From assembly GCF_900104445.1 (NCBI RefSeq), contig NZ_FNJI01000023.1, positions 22,064 to 86,063 of the forward strand: a stretch of 64,000 nt of DNA, given 5' to 3'. The notes under the pieces are model-generated. The model was not told the DNA's origin and searched no databases. It saw only the letters and a program-made list of their open reading frames with translations. A program made the position numbers and the translations under genes. Positions 37,031 through 45,086 of this stretch are shown here, in pieces; positions within the stretch are counted from its first letter, which is position 1, and every line of letters starts with the position of its first letter. This stretch comes from Desulforhopalus singaporensis (GTDB lineage Bacteria; Desulfobacterota; Desulfobulbia; Desulfobulbales; Desulfocapsaceae).

Positions 37031-37046
37031 GATGCAACACCGCATC
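37031..37046. promoter_or_regulatory. palindrome copy 1 (GATGCA-ACAC-CGCATC), likely activator site
   Basis: First of three sites fitting GATGCR-N4-YGCATC between the enhancer-binding protein gene and gabT. Its centre is about 347 nt before the predicted start of transcription. Confidence 0.65.
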
Positions 37047-37208
37047 AAAACTTTAAGAAAAACCGCTTATTTCTTCAACTGTCGTAGCGATATGTTTTTA
37101 TTAAACAGATTCCATCACTTTTAAAAACTGAGCAACCCGCCAAAAAGACAATATAATTTTTTAAAAAACCGCAAACACCCCATTCTCCCCTCGCGCCGAA
37201 CACTCCAA

Positions 37209-37224
37209 GATGCGTTTCCGCATC
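37209..37224. promoter_or_regulatory. palindrome copy 2 (GATGCG-TTTC-CGCATC), likely activator site
   Basis: Second of three sites, a perfect 6-bp inverted repeat with a 4-nt spacer. It is centred about 169 nt before the predicted sigma-54 start. Confidence 0.7.
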
Positions 37225-37264
37225 AATCACTTTTTTATTTACTTTCAAGCTGTTAAACACACAA

Positions 37265-37280
37265 GATGCAACATTGCATC
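37265..37280. promoter_or_regulatory. palindrome copy 3 (GATGCA-ACAT-TGCATC), likely activator site
   Basis: Third of three sites, a perfect 6-bp inverted repeat with a 4-nt spacer. It is centred about 113 nt before the predicted sigma-54 start, a usual distance for enhancer-binding proteins. Confidence 0.7.
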
Positions 37281-37357
37281 AGACCGCGCATTCACAAACC
37301 ACCGGCAATTTCGCTATATCCAACTGTATATAGGTGTTTTTTAAACAATCAGCCCGT

Positions 37358-37374
37358 TTGGTATCGTTATTGCT
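37358..37374 (+). promoter_or_regulatory. sigma-54 promoter upstream of gabT
   Basis: TTGG-TATCG-TTA-TTGCT has the invariant GG (37360-37361) and GC (37372-37373) with exactly 10 nt between, as in TTGGCACG-N4-TTGCA. The start of transcription would fall near 37385, giving a 50-nt leader before gabT. The inverted repeat GGTATCG/CGATACC overlaps the site (37360-37385). The rest of the 507-nt gap has no gene. Confidence 0.72.
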
Positions 37375-37434
37375 GTATCGATACCAAGCGAGGTTCTCCT
37401 ATTTCTAAAATTCAAACCAACCGGGAGTAAAAAA

Positions 37435-38742
37435 ATGACAAAAGCACAAACCAATTCGGCTCTCCACGAACGACGTACCAAAGTTATCGCCCAAGGCTTC
37501 GGCAGCGGTCTTGACAGATACGTTTCCCACGCCCAGGGAGCCATAATCACCGATGTGGAAGGAAACGAATATATCGACTTTGCCGGTGGCATCGCGGTGA
37601 TGAATGTCGGCCATTCACACCCCAAGGTGGTCAAGGCGGTACGCGATCAGGCGGAAAAATTCATGCACACATGTTTTATGGTAGCCCCGTACGAATCCCC
37701 GGTCAAACTTGCGGAAAAGTTGACGGAAGCGGTCCCCGGAGATTCTCAAAAAAGTGTCATGTTCGTCAACAGTGGCGCAGAAGCAGTCGAAAATGCTATA
37801 AAAATTGCCAGGTACTATACCCAGAAGCCGGCCATAATCGCTTTTGAAAACGCTTTTCACGGCCGTACCCTGATGGGGATGTCGCTGACCTCCAAAGTAA
37901 AACCGTATAAACACGGTCTGGGACCGTTTGCCCCCGAAGTGTACCGCATGCCCTACGCCAACTGCTACCGCTGCCCCTTCTCCAAGGAATACCCCGGCTG
38001 CGACCTGGCCTGCGCCGATCACCTGGAGGAATTTTTCATCGACTACGTCGGAGCGGAACAGACTGCAGCAATTATCATCGAACCGGTACAGGGAGAAGGA
38101 GGTTTTATCGCGCCGCCTAAAGAATATTTCAAGAGACTGAAGGAGATCTGCGAAAAGAACTCCATCGTCATGATCGCCGACGAGGTACAGACCGGCATAG
38201 GCAGGACCGGGTATATGTTCGCCATGGAGCATTACGGCGTGGAAGCGGATATCACCACCGTTGCCAAAAGCCTCGGCGCAGGCATGCCTATCAGTGCCGT
38301 AGTCGGCAAAAAGGAGATAATGGATTCGGTACATCCTTTTGGCATCGGCGGGACTTACAGCGCCAACCCCATGGCCTGTGAAGCGGCCCTGGCGGTGTTC
38401 GATGTATTCGAGTCGGAAAATCTCCTTGAAAAGGCCAAGAAGTTGGGAGAACAGCTCCACTCAACCCTCAAGTCGTTCCAGGAAAAACATGCCATCATTG
38501 GCGATGTCCGTGGTCTTGGACCGATGATAGCCATGGAACTTGTTTCCGACAGGGATGCGAAAACCCCGGCACCTGAAAAAGCCAAGCAGCTGGTACAATT
38601 CGCCCTGCAGAGGAACCTGATCCTGCTCTCCTGCGGTACCCATGGAAATGTCATCAGATTCCTGATGCCTCTCGTCATTACCGATGAACAACTGGCGAAG
38701 GGACTTGAGATTATTGACAATGGATTGACCGCCATCAGCTGA
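37435..38742 (+). CDS. gabT: class III aminotransferase, 4-aminobutyrate (GABA) type
   Basis: 435 residues. PLP-enzyme landmarks are NSGAEAVENAIKIAR (cofactor phosphate site), AFENAFHGRT, IADEVQTGIGRTG (Asp of the pyridine ring) and the Schiff-base Lys278 in TTVAKSLGAGMP. The sequence follows bacterial GabT and 5-aminovalerate transaminases. It would pass the amino group of GABA to 2-oxoglutarate, giving succinate semialdehyde and glutamate. GGGAG lies 7 nt before the start. It follows a sigma-54 promoter with activator sites and precedes a tungsten AOR that could oxidise the aldehyde product. 5-Aminovalerate or another omega-amino acid is an alternative substrate. Confidence 0.88.
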   Translation: MTKAQTNSALHERRTKVIAQGFGSGLDRYVSHAQGAIITDVEGNEYIDFAGGIAVMNVGHSHPKVVKAVRDQAEKFMHTCFMVAPYESPVKLAEKLTEAVPGDSQKSVMFVNSGAEAVENAIKIARYYTQKPAIIAFENAFHGRTLMGMSLTSKVKPYKHGLGPFAPEVYRMPYANCYRCPFSKEYPGCDLACADHLEEFFIDYVGAEQTAAIIIEPVQGEGGFIAPPKEYFKRLKEICEKNSIVMIADEVQTGIGRTGYMFAMEHYGVEADITTVAKSLGAGMPISAVVGKKEIMDSVHPFGIGGTYSANPMACEAALAVFDVFESENLLEKAKKLGEQLHSTLKSFQEKHAIIGDVRGLGPMIAMELVSDRDAKTPAPEKAKQLVQFALQRNLILLSCGTHGNVIRFLMPLVITDEQLAKGLEIIDNGLTAIS

Positions 38743-38825
38743 CAACCGGCGAGCCGGCCCGTGCTTCCGCACAAGCTGTATGGGCTGAGAACAACTGGCT
38801 TGCCAATCGACAGCGCAGCTGAGCT

Positions 38826-38860
38826 GCCGGGTGTTGCATGTTACCGCATCAACACCCGGC
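38826..38860 (+). other. 11-bp hairpin between gabT and the first AOR
   Basis: GCCGGGTGTTG (38826-38836) pairs perfectly with CAACACCCGGC (38850-38860) around a 13-nt loop. No T-tract follows, so it is more likely an mRNA processing or stability element, or an attenuator, than a full terminator. GTTGCCAGCAAC at 38864-38875 forms a further small hairpin. Confidence 0.5.
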
Positions 38861-38911
38861 TGAGTTGCCAGCAACCTAAAATCAAACGAATAACAATTAT
38901 CGAGGGAAAGA

Positions 38912-40693
38912 ATGTTTGGATACTACAACCGTATTTTAACTGTCAATCTCACTGACAGATCTTTTGCCATAGAAGCGGTAGAGGATGAGACCATTGCCCA
39001 GTGTTTCGGCGGCAAAGGGTTGGCAACACACCTGCTGCTTGAGCGCAACAGGACGGGAGTCGACCCGCTTTCACCAGACAATCATCTCATCTTCGCAACC
39101 GGCGCTTTCTGCGGGGGTCGTCTGTGGGGCGGCAGCCGATATGGCGTGTATACCAAATCTCCACTCACCGGCCTTTATGCCGAATCTTACTCTGGCGGCA
39201 AAGTTCCCGAAGCGATCGACTCTGCAGGGTTTGATGCAATCATCCTCGTCGGTAAAGCTGATCGTCCGACCGTCCTCACCATCACCCCGGAAGGTGCATT
39301 CTTCCACGATGCCGGAGATTTGTGGGGAACCGATTCGATTAGTGCAGAAGAACAAGCGGTGGCAAGGTTTGCCCCCAACAGCGAAGGCTACCGGAAACCG
39401 GGGGCGGTAACGATAGGCCGAGCCGGGGAGAACCTGGTAAAATTCGCCCTGATCGCCAACGACAAATGGCGCTGTGCCGGCAGAACCGGCGGCGGCGCGG
39501 TTATGGGATCGAAGCAGGTCAAGGCCATCGTTTTCCAGGGAGACCGGAAAAGGAAATATTTTGACGCCGATGGCGTAGCCCAATATGCAAAGGATTTTGC
39601 CAGCAGAAACAGCGACCATCCCGGGGTTAAAACGTACAAGAAGCTTGGCACCACCGTCATGGTTTCGCTGATGAATACCGCCGGGGCCTTTCCTGCCAAA
39701 TACTGGCAGCAGGGCAGCTGTGACCACTTTGAAAAGATAAGCGGCGAGCGGTACCATGCGGACCACGAAATCAAGCCCCACGCCTGTGCCAAATGCTTCA
39801 TGGCATGCGGCAGAATGGCAAAAATCAAGAAAGGCCGCCACCAGGGATTGAAGATAGAAGGCCCGGAATACGAAACCATCTATTCGTTCGGCGGTCTTTG
39901 CATGGTTGAGGATATGGCGGAAATCGCCTATCTCAACGATCTGTGCGACCGGCTGGGAATGGACACCATTACCGCCGGAAATCTCTGCGGGTTGGCCATT
40001 GAGGCCAGCAACAGGGGAAAAATCGATTTTACGGTTGAATACGGCAATGTCGACCAGATCGCTGCACTTATCAAAATGATAGCGGCCAGAGAAGGTATCG
40101 GCGCAGTTCTCGCAGACGGCATCATAACCGCGTCTCGCACCTGGGGCCTTGAGGATATCGCCATCCACGTAAAGGGTATGGAGCCGGCAGGATATGATCC
40201 CCGGGCACTTAAGGGCATGGGACTCACCTTCGGCACCTCCCCAAGGGGAGCATGCCATCTGAGAACCACTTTCTACAAGCCAGAGCTTTCCGGGATTATT
40301 CCACCTGAACAGACTGAGAACAAGGCGGAAATGCTTATTGAGTATGAAGACCGACTCAACATTTTCGACACCCTCGTCCTGTGCCGGTTTTACCGTGATC
40401 TCTACACTTGGGAAGAACTGGAAACAGCGATTCACGCAGTGACCGGCCAGCCAGCCAGCCGGGACGACCTGGAAAAAATCGCCAGAAACATCGTCGACAT
40501 GACCCGCACCTTCAATCTGCGCGAAGGTCTGCAGAGACAAGACGATCTCCTTCCCGAACGGTTCCACAACGAACCTCTGCCTTCAGGAAAATCGCTCACC
40601 TCAGATGAAATGGAATATATGCTTGCCGACTATTACCGGCTGCGGGGCTGGGACGAAACCGGGACCCCGGCAAAAGACACTATTGCCGGATAA
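38912..40693 (+). CDS. tungsten-containing aldehyde:ferredoxin oxidoreductase (first copy)
   Basis: 593 residues, close to the usual 600. FGGKGLATHLLLE opens the pterin-binding N-terminal domain. The [4Fe-4S] ligands are Cys292, Cys295, Cys299 (CAKCFMAC) and Cys491 (LVLC). AORs oxidise aldehydes to acids, with a bis-molybdopterin tungsten centre, and reduce ferredoxin; they are oxygen-sensitive. AGGG precedes the start by 5 nt. Between a GABA transaminase and a putrescine transaminase it may take semialdehydes such as 4-aminobutanal or succinate semialdehyde in place of an NAD-linked aldehyde dehydrogenase. The substrate is inferred from context only. Confidence 0.92.
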   Translation: MFGYYNRILTVNLTDRSFAIEAVEDETIAQCFGGKGLATHLLLERNRTGVDPLSPDNHLIFATGAFCGGRLWGGSRYGVYTKSPLTGLYAESYSGGKVPEAIDSAGFDAIILVGKADRPTVLTITPEGAFFHDAGDLWGTDSISAEEQAVARFAPNSEGYRKPGAVTIGRAGENLVKFALIANDKWRCAGRTGGGAVMGSKQVKAIVFQGDRKRKYFDADGVAQYAKDFASRNSDHPGVKTYKKLGTTVMVSLMNTAGAFPAKYWQQGSCDHFEKISGERYHADHEIKPHACAKCFMACGRMAKIKKGRHQGLKIEGPEYETIYSFGGLCMVEDMAEIAYLNDLCDRLGMDTITAGNLCGLAIEASNRGKIDFTVEYGNVDQIAALIKMIAAREGIGAVLADGIITASRTWGLEDIAIHVKGMEPAGYDPRALKGMGLTFGTSPRGACHLRTTFYKPELSGIIPPEQTENKAEMLIEYEDRLNIFDTLVLCRFYRDLYTWEELETAIHAVTGQPASRDDLEKIARNIVDMTRTFNLREGLQRQDDLLPERFHNEPLPSGKSLTSDEMEYMLADYYRLRGWDETGTPAKDTIAG

Positions 40694-40847
40694 TCGTTTT
40701 TTCTCACATCGATGGCTGGACCTGCCGGGGAACAGCCATCGGTTCTTACCGATCGCTTGCACGCAATATTTATCAGCGCCGCCGCTTTCAATCAGCTGAA
40801 AAAGCGGCGCCATTTATATTTTCACCGCTTATCGGGGCCGCCCCCAC

Positions 40848-41531
40848 TCAACCGATCGGCCCCCACTCCCCTTGGCTCGGACCGGAGCAACCCAGCGACG
40901 GGAAAAACCTGCTCAAATAAATCCGGCACGATTCCACCGCATTTTCCGGGGCAAGACATTTAGGCGAAATCAGGTAGTTGACCCAGAACCCGTCAATCAT
41001 GCAGGTCAGGGTTATCGCGATGTCGTGCAGCGTCATGCCGTGAACAACTTCATCTCCTCCTGAGATCTCCCGCAACAGACCTTCCACGGCCTGTTCATAC
41101 TCGCGGTCTATACGTTCGCCTATTTCGAGGTAGGTCTTCCGGTGGGGAGCAACACCCCAGAACGCCATCCATACCGAAAGTTTCTTGTGATCGGCGATGG
41201 GTGGCAGCAGCAGGGTTCGTATAAATGTGGTCAACCTTGCTTCAGGACTCTCATTTTTATCGGCCAGCACTTTCCGCCAGGCACACTCATGCTCCCGGTA
41301 GAGCATGCGAAAGGCCTGGTGCATCAGATGCTCCTTGGTCTCAAAATGAAAATTGCATATTCCCCGCGACAATCCGGTTCGCTGTGCCACCTTGGCCAAA
41401 GTGACCCCGGAAAGACCTTCATCGGCAATAATTTCTATAGTAGCATCAAGCAGTTTCTGACGGGTGAGCTGTTTCTGGCGGGAGCGGGATGTTGTCTGAT
41501 TCCTTGCTGGCATGAGTATCTCTGGTTTCAT
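40848..41531 (-). CDS. TetR family repressor, BetI-like
   Basis: 227 residues from the ATG at 41531; ATG 41513 is also possible. The N-terminal helix-turn-helix is LAKVAQRTGLSRGICNFHFETKEHL (recognition part LSRGICNFHF). The C-terminal domain with LSVWMAFWGVAPHRKTY and LTCMIDGFWVNYL follows the BetI group, whose best-known member responds to choline. Here a polyamine, betaine or aldehyde ligand is possible. It is divergent from the antiporter-aminotransferase-AOR unit; the intervening DNA has a sigma-70 promoter overlapped by repeats and a palindrome suited to autorepression and control of that unit. Confidence 0.85.
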   Translation of the reverse strand: MKPEILMPARNQTTSRSRQKQLTRQKLLDATIEIIADEGLSGVTLAKVAQRTGLSRGICNFHFETKEHLMHQAFRMLYREHECAWRKVLADKNESPEARLTTFIRTLLLPPIADHKKLSVWMAFWGVAPHRKTYLEIGERIDREYEQAVEGLLREISGGDEVVHGMTLHDIAITLTCMIDGFWVNYLISPKCLAPENAVESCRIYLSRFFPSLGCSGPSQGEWGPIG

Positions 41532-41556
41532 TGAAAAGTATCTTAAAAATTCACGC

Positions 41557-41585
41557 TTGACATTAACACTGAACCATCGTATAGT
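41557..41585 (+). promoter_or_regulatory. sigma-70 promoter for the nhaC-patA-AOR unit
   Basis: TTGACA (41557-41562), a 17-nt spacer and TATAGT (41580-41585): consensus -35, optimal spacing and a near-consensus -10. Transcription would begin near 41592 with a leader of about 330 nt. The -10 overlaps the first CGTATAGTCAATC repeat. Confidence 0.65.
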
Positions 41586-41620
41586 CAATCATCATTCGCT
41601 GAATGAACGTATAGTCAATC
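41578..41620. promoter_or_regulatory. TetR operator region: two CGTATAGTCAATC repeats around a palindrome
   Basis: CGTATAGTCAATC occurs exactly at 41578-41590 and 41608-41620, with starts 30 nt apart (about three helical turns). Between them lies the inverted repeat TCATTC-GCT-GAATGA (41592-41606). The block overlaps the plus-strand -10 and start point and, on the minus strand, offers TTGACT boxes for the repressor gene. A repressor bound here would shut both directions. Confidence 0.6.
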
Positions 41621-41924
41621 TAAATAATGGTCAGGATTTTCAACAAGGAGCACCCGACAGGTAACACATAATCAACCGGTCACGGACTGGCATAACAATA
41701 GATGATGCCCGCCGCGACTCAGCTATATATAAAATCTGTGATTTCGGATGCCCAAACAGCAACCGAAGCCTTTAGCCGCTGCATTGTAGAAGTGGAGGGA
41801 AGCTTTTCGCTTCATTTGGGGGGAGTTTTCCACAAAGCACCCGCCCGGTATTTTCATCACCGGACGGGAAAACCTGAAATCAGCTGTAGCTTTTTTGGTT
41901 TTTCACCAATGGAGGAGGGTTGTT
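41621..41924 (+). other. 304-nt untranslated leader of the antiporter gene
   Basis: No gene is supported. A hairpin at 41840-41868 (CCCG-c-CCGGT with ACCGG-a-CGGG, one mismatch) lies about 57 nt before the antiporter start. The region could hold a regulatory leader, but no known class is recognised. Confidence 0.4.
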
Positions 41925-43517
41925 ATGGAACAGACTTTTGGTTGGTTAGCTATTTTACCGCCACTGATTGCAATTATTCTTGCAATTGCCACAAAGGAAG
42001 TGCTGCTGTCTCTTTTAGTCGGGGTTTTCTCCGGCGCGCTGGTCCTATCAGGGTACAACCCCATCGATGCCCTGATGAAAACCATCGAAATCATAGCAAC
42101 AAAACTCGGCGATGCTGAGTGGAATATCCGTGTCATCGTGGTTGTCGTTCTGCTCGGTGGCCTCGTCGGCCTGCTCAACAAGTCGGGCGGCTCCCGCGCG
42201 TTTGCCGAATGGGTCGCGTCGAAAATCTCCAGCCGCAAAGGTGCCCAGGGGGCAACATGGATAATGGGGATCCTGGTATTTTTCGACGATTACTTCAACA
42301 GCCTCACCATAGGCTCCGTCATGCGACCGGTGACGGACCGGTTCAGGATCTCCCGGGAGAAACTCGCTTATATCCTCGATTCGACCGCCGCACCGGTCTG
42401 TATTCTTGCGCCTATTTCAAGCTGGGTCGCCTACGTCGTCTCCCTTATTGCCGGAGCATACGAAGCAGCGGGAGTGGAAGAGCCGGCCTTCGGGGTATTC
42501 CTGTCGACTATTCCGTATAATTTCTACGCCTGGACCGCAATCCTGATGGTCGGGATCATCATTTTCACCAAGACGGAGTTCGGCCCCATGGCCCGGGCCG
42601 AAAAACGCACCCTGACAACGGGCCGCACTTATGACGACAGCTCCTCCGGGACCTCCGACGATGATTTCAAAGACATGGTCATATCCAAACACGGCAAAGT
42701 ATACGACCTTATTCTGCCGATCATAACCCTCTTTGGCGCCACCATATTTTTCATGCTCCAGACCGGCGGATACTTCAATGAAGGAGTTACCCTGAGTCAG
42801 GCGTTCAACGAGACCGATGCCGCATCGTCGCTTATTTACGGAACCTTCCTGGGGATCCTGGTGGCAATCGTCACCTACCGGCTGCACAACTCGGTGACCA
42901 TCACCGACTCCATGGAAGCCCTGGTGGTTGGTATGAAATCGATGTTTTTCGCCTGCTGCCTCCTTACCATGGCGTGGACCATCGGCGGCATCTGCGAAGA
43001 ACTTAAAACCGGTGATTTCCTGGCCACCCTGCTCGCCGACAGCCTGCCCGGCGAGGTGATTCCGCTGCTCATCTTCGGACTTGCCTGTTTTACTGCTTTT
43101 TCCACAGGAGCCTCCTGGGGAACATTCGCAATCATCATCCCGATTACTGTACCGCTGGCATTGGCCACCGGCGCTCATCTTCCGGCCTGCATCGCCGCGG
43201 TTCTCGGCGGGGGAGTTTTCGGCGACCACTGTTCACCGCTGGCCGACACCACCATACTTTCTTCAACCGGAGCAGCCTGCAACCATCTCGACCACGTCAA
43301 GACGCAGCTGCCCTATGCCGTAACTGTGGCAGCTTCTGCCAGTATCGGCTTTCTCCTGGCCGGCATCCTCCACAGTTTCGTCATTCCGTTTATAACAACC
43401 ATGGTCCTGTTTTTCGGTTCCCTGGTCATCCTCCACAAGATATGGGGCGGCGAGACCGAAGATGTTGCCAGGACAGAGGAAAACATGCAGCCTCTGATGG
43501 AAGCGGTGCAGGAATAA
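41925..43517 (+). CDS. NhaC-type Na+/H+ antiporter family transporter
   Basis: 530 residues with about 12 membrane segments. The start is fixed by GGAGGAGGG 4-5 nt before ATG 41925. The conserved stretches FFDDYFNSLTIGSVMRPVTD and GGGVFGDHCSPLADTTILSSTGA (key motif GDHCSPLADT) belong to the NhaC superfamily, which includes amine and amino-acid exchangers as well as Na+/H+ antiporters. As the first gene before a putrescine-type aminotransferase and an AOR it may well be the uptake system for the amine substrate rather than a pH-homeostasis pump. That reassignment is an inference. Confidence 0.88.
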   Translation: MEQTFGWLAILPPLIAIILAIATKEVLLSLLVGVFSGALVLSGYNPIDALMKTIEIIATKLGDAEWNIRVIVVVVLLGGLVGLLNKSGGSRAFAEWVASKISSRKGAQGATWIMGILVFFDDYFNSLTIGSVMRPVTDRFRISREKLAYILDSTAAPVCILAPISSWVAYVVSLIAGAYEAAGVEEPAFGVFLSTIPYNFYAWTAILMVGIIIFTKTEFGPMARAEKRTLTTGRTYDDSSSGTSDDDFKDMVISKHGKVYDLILPIITLFGATIFFMLQTGGYFNEGVTLSQAFNETDAASSLIYGTFLGILVAIVTYRLHNSVTITDSMEALVVGMKSMFFACCLLTMAWTIGGICEELKTGDFLATLLADSLPGEVIPLLIFGLACFTAFSTGASWGTFAIIIPITVPLALATGAHLPACIAAVLGGGVFGDHCSPLADTTILSSTGAACNHLDHVKTQLPYAVTVAASASIGFLLAGILHSFVIPFITTMVLFFGSLVILHKIWGGETEDVARTEENMQPLMEAVQE

Positions 43518-43564
43518 AAAATCAAGCGCCGGCTATACCGGCAGTGACAGTAACAGAGAATAAC

Positions 43565-43618
43565 GCACCGTTTTTTGGGCGCCGCAACCAGGACGATTCG
43601 GCGGACCTGAAACGGTGC
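43565..43618 (+). other. inverted repeat in the nhaC-patA spacer
   Basis: GCACCGTTT (43565-43573) pairs with AAACGGTGC (43610-43618) across 36 nt, just before the AAAGGAG ribosome site of patA. A smaller GCCGG/CCGGC hairpin lies at 43531-43545. They may tune patA translation or protect one part of the polycistronic RNA. Confidence 0.4.
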
Positions 43619-43644
43619 AAGCCAACTTTTCAAAGGAGTTTCAC

Positions 43645-45036
43645 ATGACAAAGGCAATAAACACACCTACAACAAACACAATACCGTCAGGCAGAAATAT
43701 AGCAGAAGCGCTGAGCGAAGCCCAGAAAATGGTGGACCTCATCAAGACCCCGGAAGCGGAAGTCACCGACGAGGAACGTTTTTGGATAGCAAAATCGACA
43801 TATCAGAACTTTGCAGACCACCTCAACAAAGGTTTTCTCGAATATCGCAAGTCGGTAACCGAGACCAAGGACGCCGCCTTAACTGACTGGAGGGGCGAAG
43901 GATCGGTACTGCAGGACGTCATGGGACGGGAATATATTGATATACTGGGCGGTTTCGGCCTCTATTCTCCCGGGATAAGGCATCCGAAAATTGTCGCCGC
44001 CGCCAAAGCGCAGCTCGACCGCAGCCCGCAATACAGTCAGGAAATGCTCGATCCGCTTCGTGCCCAGCTTGCAAAAGTCATCGCCAAATTAACTCCGGGT
44101 GACATCCAGTACGGCTTTTTTGCGAACAGCGGAACCGAAGCGGTAGACGGAGCCATGAAACTCGCCAAGCTGTATACCGGGAAAAGCGGCTTCATCTCCA
44201 CCCTTAAGGGTTTTCACGGTAAATCACTGGGAGCGCTTTCCCTTCTTGGAAAAGCGGTATACCGAAAACCGCTGCTGCCGCTGTTAAACGGCGTCCGGCA
44301 GGTTCCTTTCGGCGATGCCGACGCGGTCGAGCAGAGTATCAGACATGCTTTAGAGGTTGGTGACGACATCGCCGGCGTTATCGTCGAACCCATCCAGGGG
44401 GAAGCCGGTGCCATTGAACCGCCGGATGATTACTGGCCGAGGCTTCGTCAAATCTGTGATAAATACGAGGTACTGCTCATCGCCGACGAGGTGCAGACCG
44501 GGTTTGGCCGTACCGGCAAGATATTCGGCGTCGACCACTGGGGCGTGGCCCCCGATATCATGTGTTTCGGCAAAGCCCTCGGCGGCGGGGTTATCGCCAT
44601 GTCGGGATTCTTCTCAACGGCAAAAATCTGGAAATGCATGGAACCCAACCCGTTTATGCATACAACCACCACCGGCGGAAACCCGATAGCTTGTGCTGCT
44701 GCCCTGGCCCAGGTAACCGTGTTGCTGGAAGAAGACCTTGCCGGACAAGCCGCTGAAAAAGGAGAATACATAAAGACCAGAATCTCGGCCATGAAGGAAA
44801 AATATCCGGGACTTATTTCTGAAATCAGGGGACGCGGACTGTTGCTGGGGTTGGAATTTCCCGATGACGAAATCGGCTACAAAGTTGCCGCAGGACTTTT
44901 CTCCAGAGGCGTACTCACCGCCGGCACGCTCAACAACGCCAAGACCATACGAATCGAGCCGGCTCTCAATATCCCGTACACCTTGATTGACGAAGTGCTC
45001 GAGCGCCTCGAGGACACCTTGAAAAACCTTGAATAA
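43645..45036 (+). CDS. patA: putrescine aminotransferase-like class III transaminase
   Basis: 463 residues, very like E. coli PatA (YgjG) through its length: GFLEYRKSVTE, IDILGGFGLYSPG, QEMLDPLRAQLAK, FHGKSLGALSLLGKAVYRKP and TLNNAKTIRIEPAL. The Schiff-base lysine is Lys310 in MCFGKALGGGV. AAAGGAG lies 6 nt before ATG 43645. PatA moves the amino group of putrescine (or cadaverine) to 2-oxoglutarate, giving 4-aminobutanal. With AOR and GabT neighbours the path putrescine, 4-aminobutanal, GABA, succinate semialdehyde, succinate could be complete within 37-47 kb. Confidence 0.9.
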   Translation: MTKAINTPTTNTIPSGRNIAEALSEAQKMVDLIKTPEAEVTDEERFWIAKSTYQNFADHLNKGFLEYRKSVTETKDAALTDWRGEGSVLQDVMGREYIDILGGFGLYSPGIRHPKIVAAAKAQLDRSPQYSQEMLDPLRAQLAKVIAKLTPGDIQYGFFANSGTEAVDGAMKLAKLYTGKSGFISTLKGFHGKSLGALSLLGKAVYRKPLLPLLNGVRQVPFGDADAVEQSIRHALEVGDDIAGVIVEPIQGEAGAIEPPDDYWPRLRQICDKYEVLLIADEVQTGFGRTGKIFGVDHWGVAPDIMCFGKALGGGVIAMSGFFSTAKIWKCMEPNPFMHTTTTGGNPIACAAALAQVTVLLEEDLAGQAAEKGEYIKTRISAMKEKYPGLISEIRGRGLLLGLEFPDDEIGYKVAAGLFSRGVLTAGTLNNAKTIRIEPALNIPYTLIDEVLERLEDTLKNLE

Positions 45037-45086
45037 CGGCTATGCCAAAATTTTAAGATAAAACTCAAAGCAAAAGCGGTGAAGAT

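Noticed and set aside
39071..40567. Minus-strand open frame of about 498 codons opposite the first AOR; likewise 45096-46637 opposite the second
   Set aside because: Both are mirrors of conserved AOR coding sequence. Their length comes from low stop frequency in the antisense frame, and no domain is visible.
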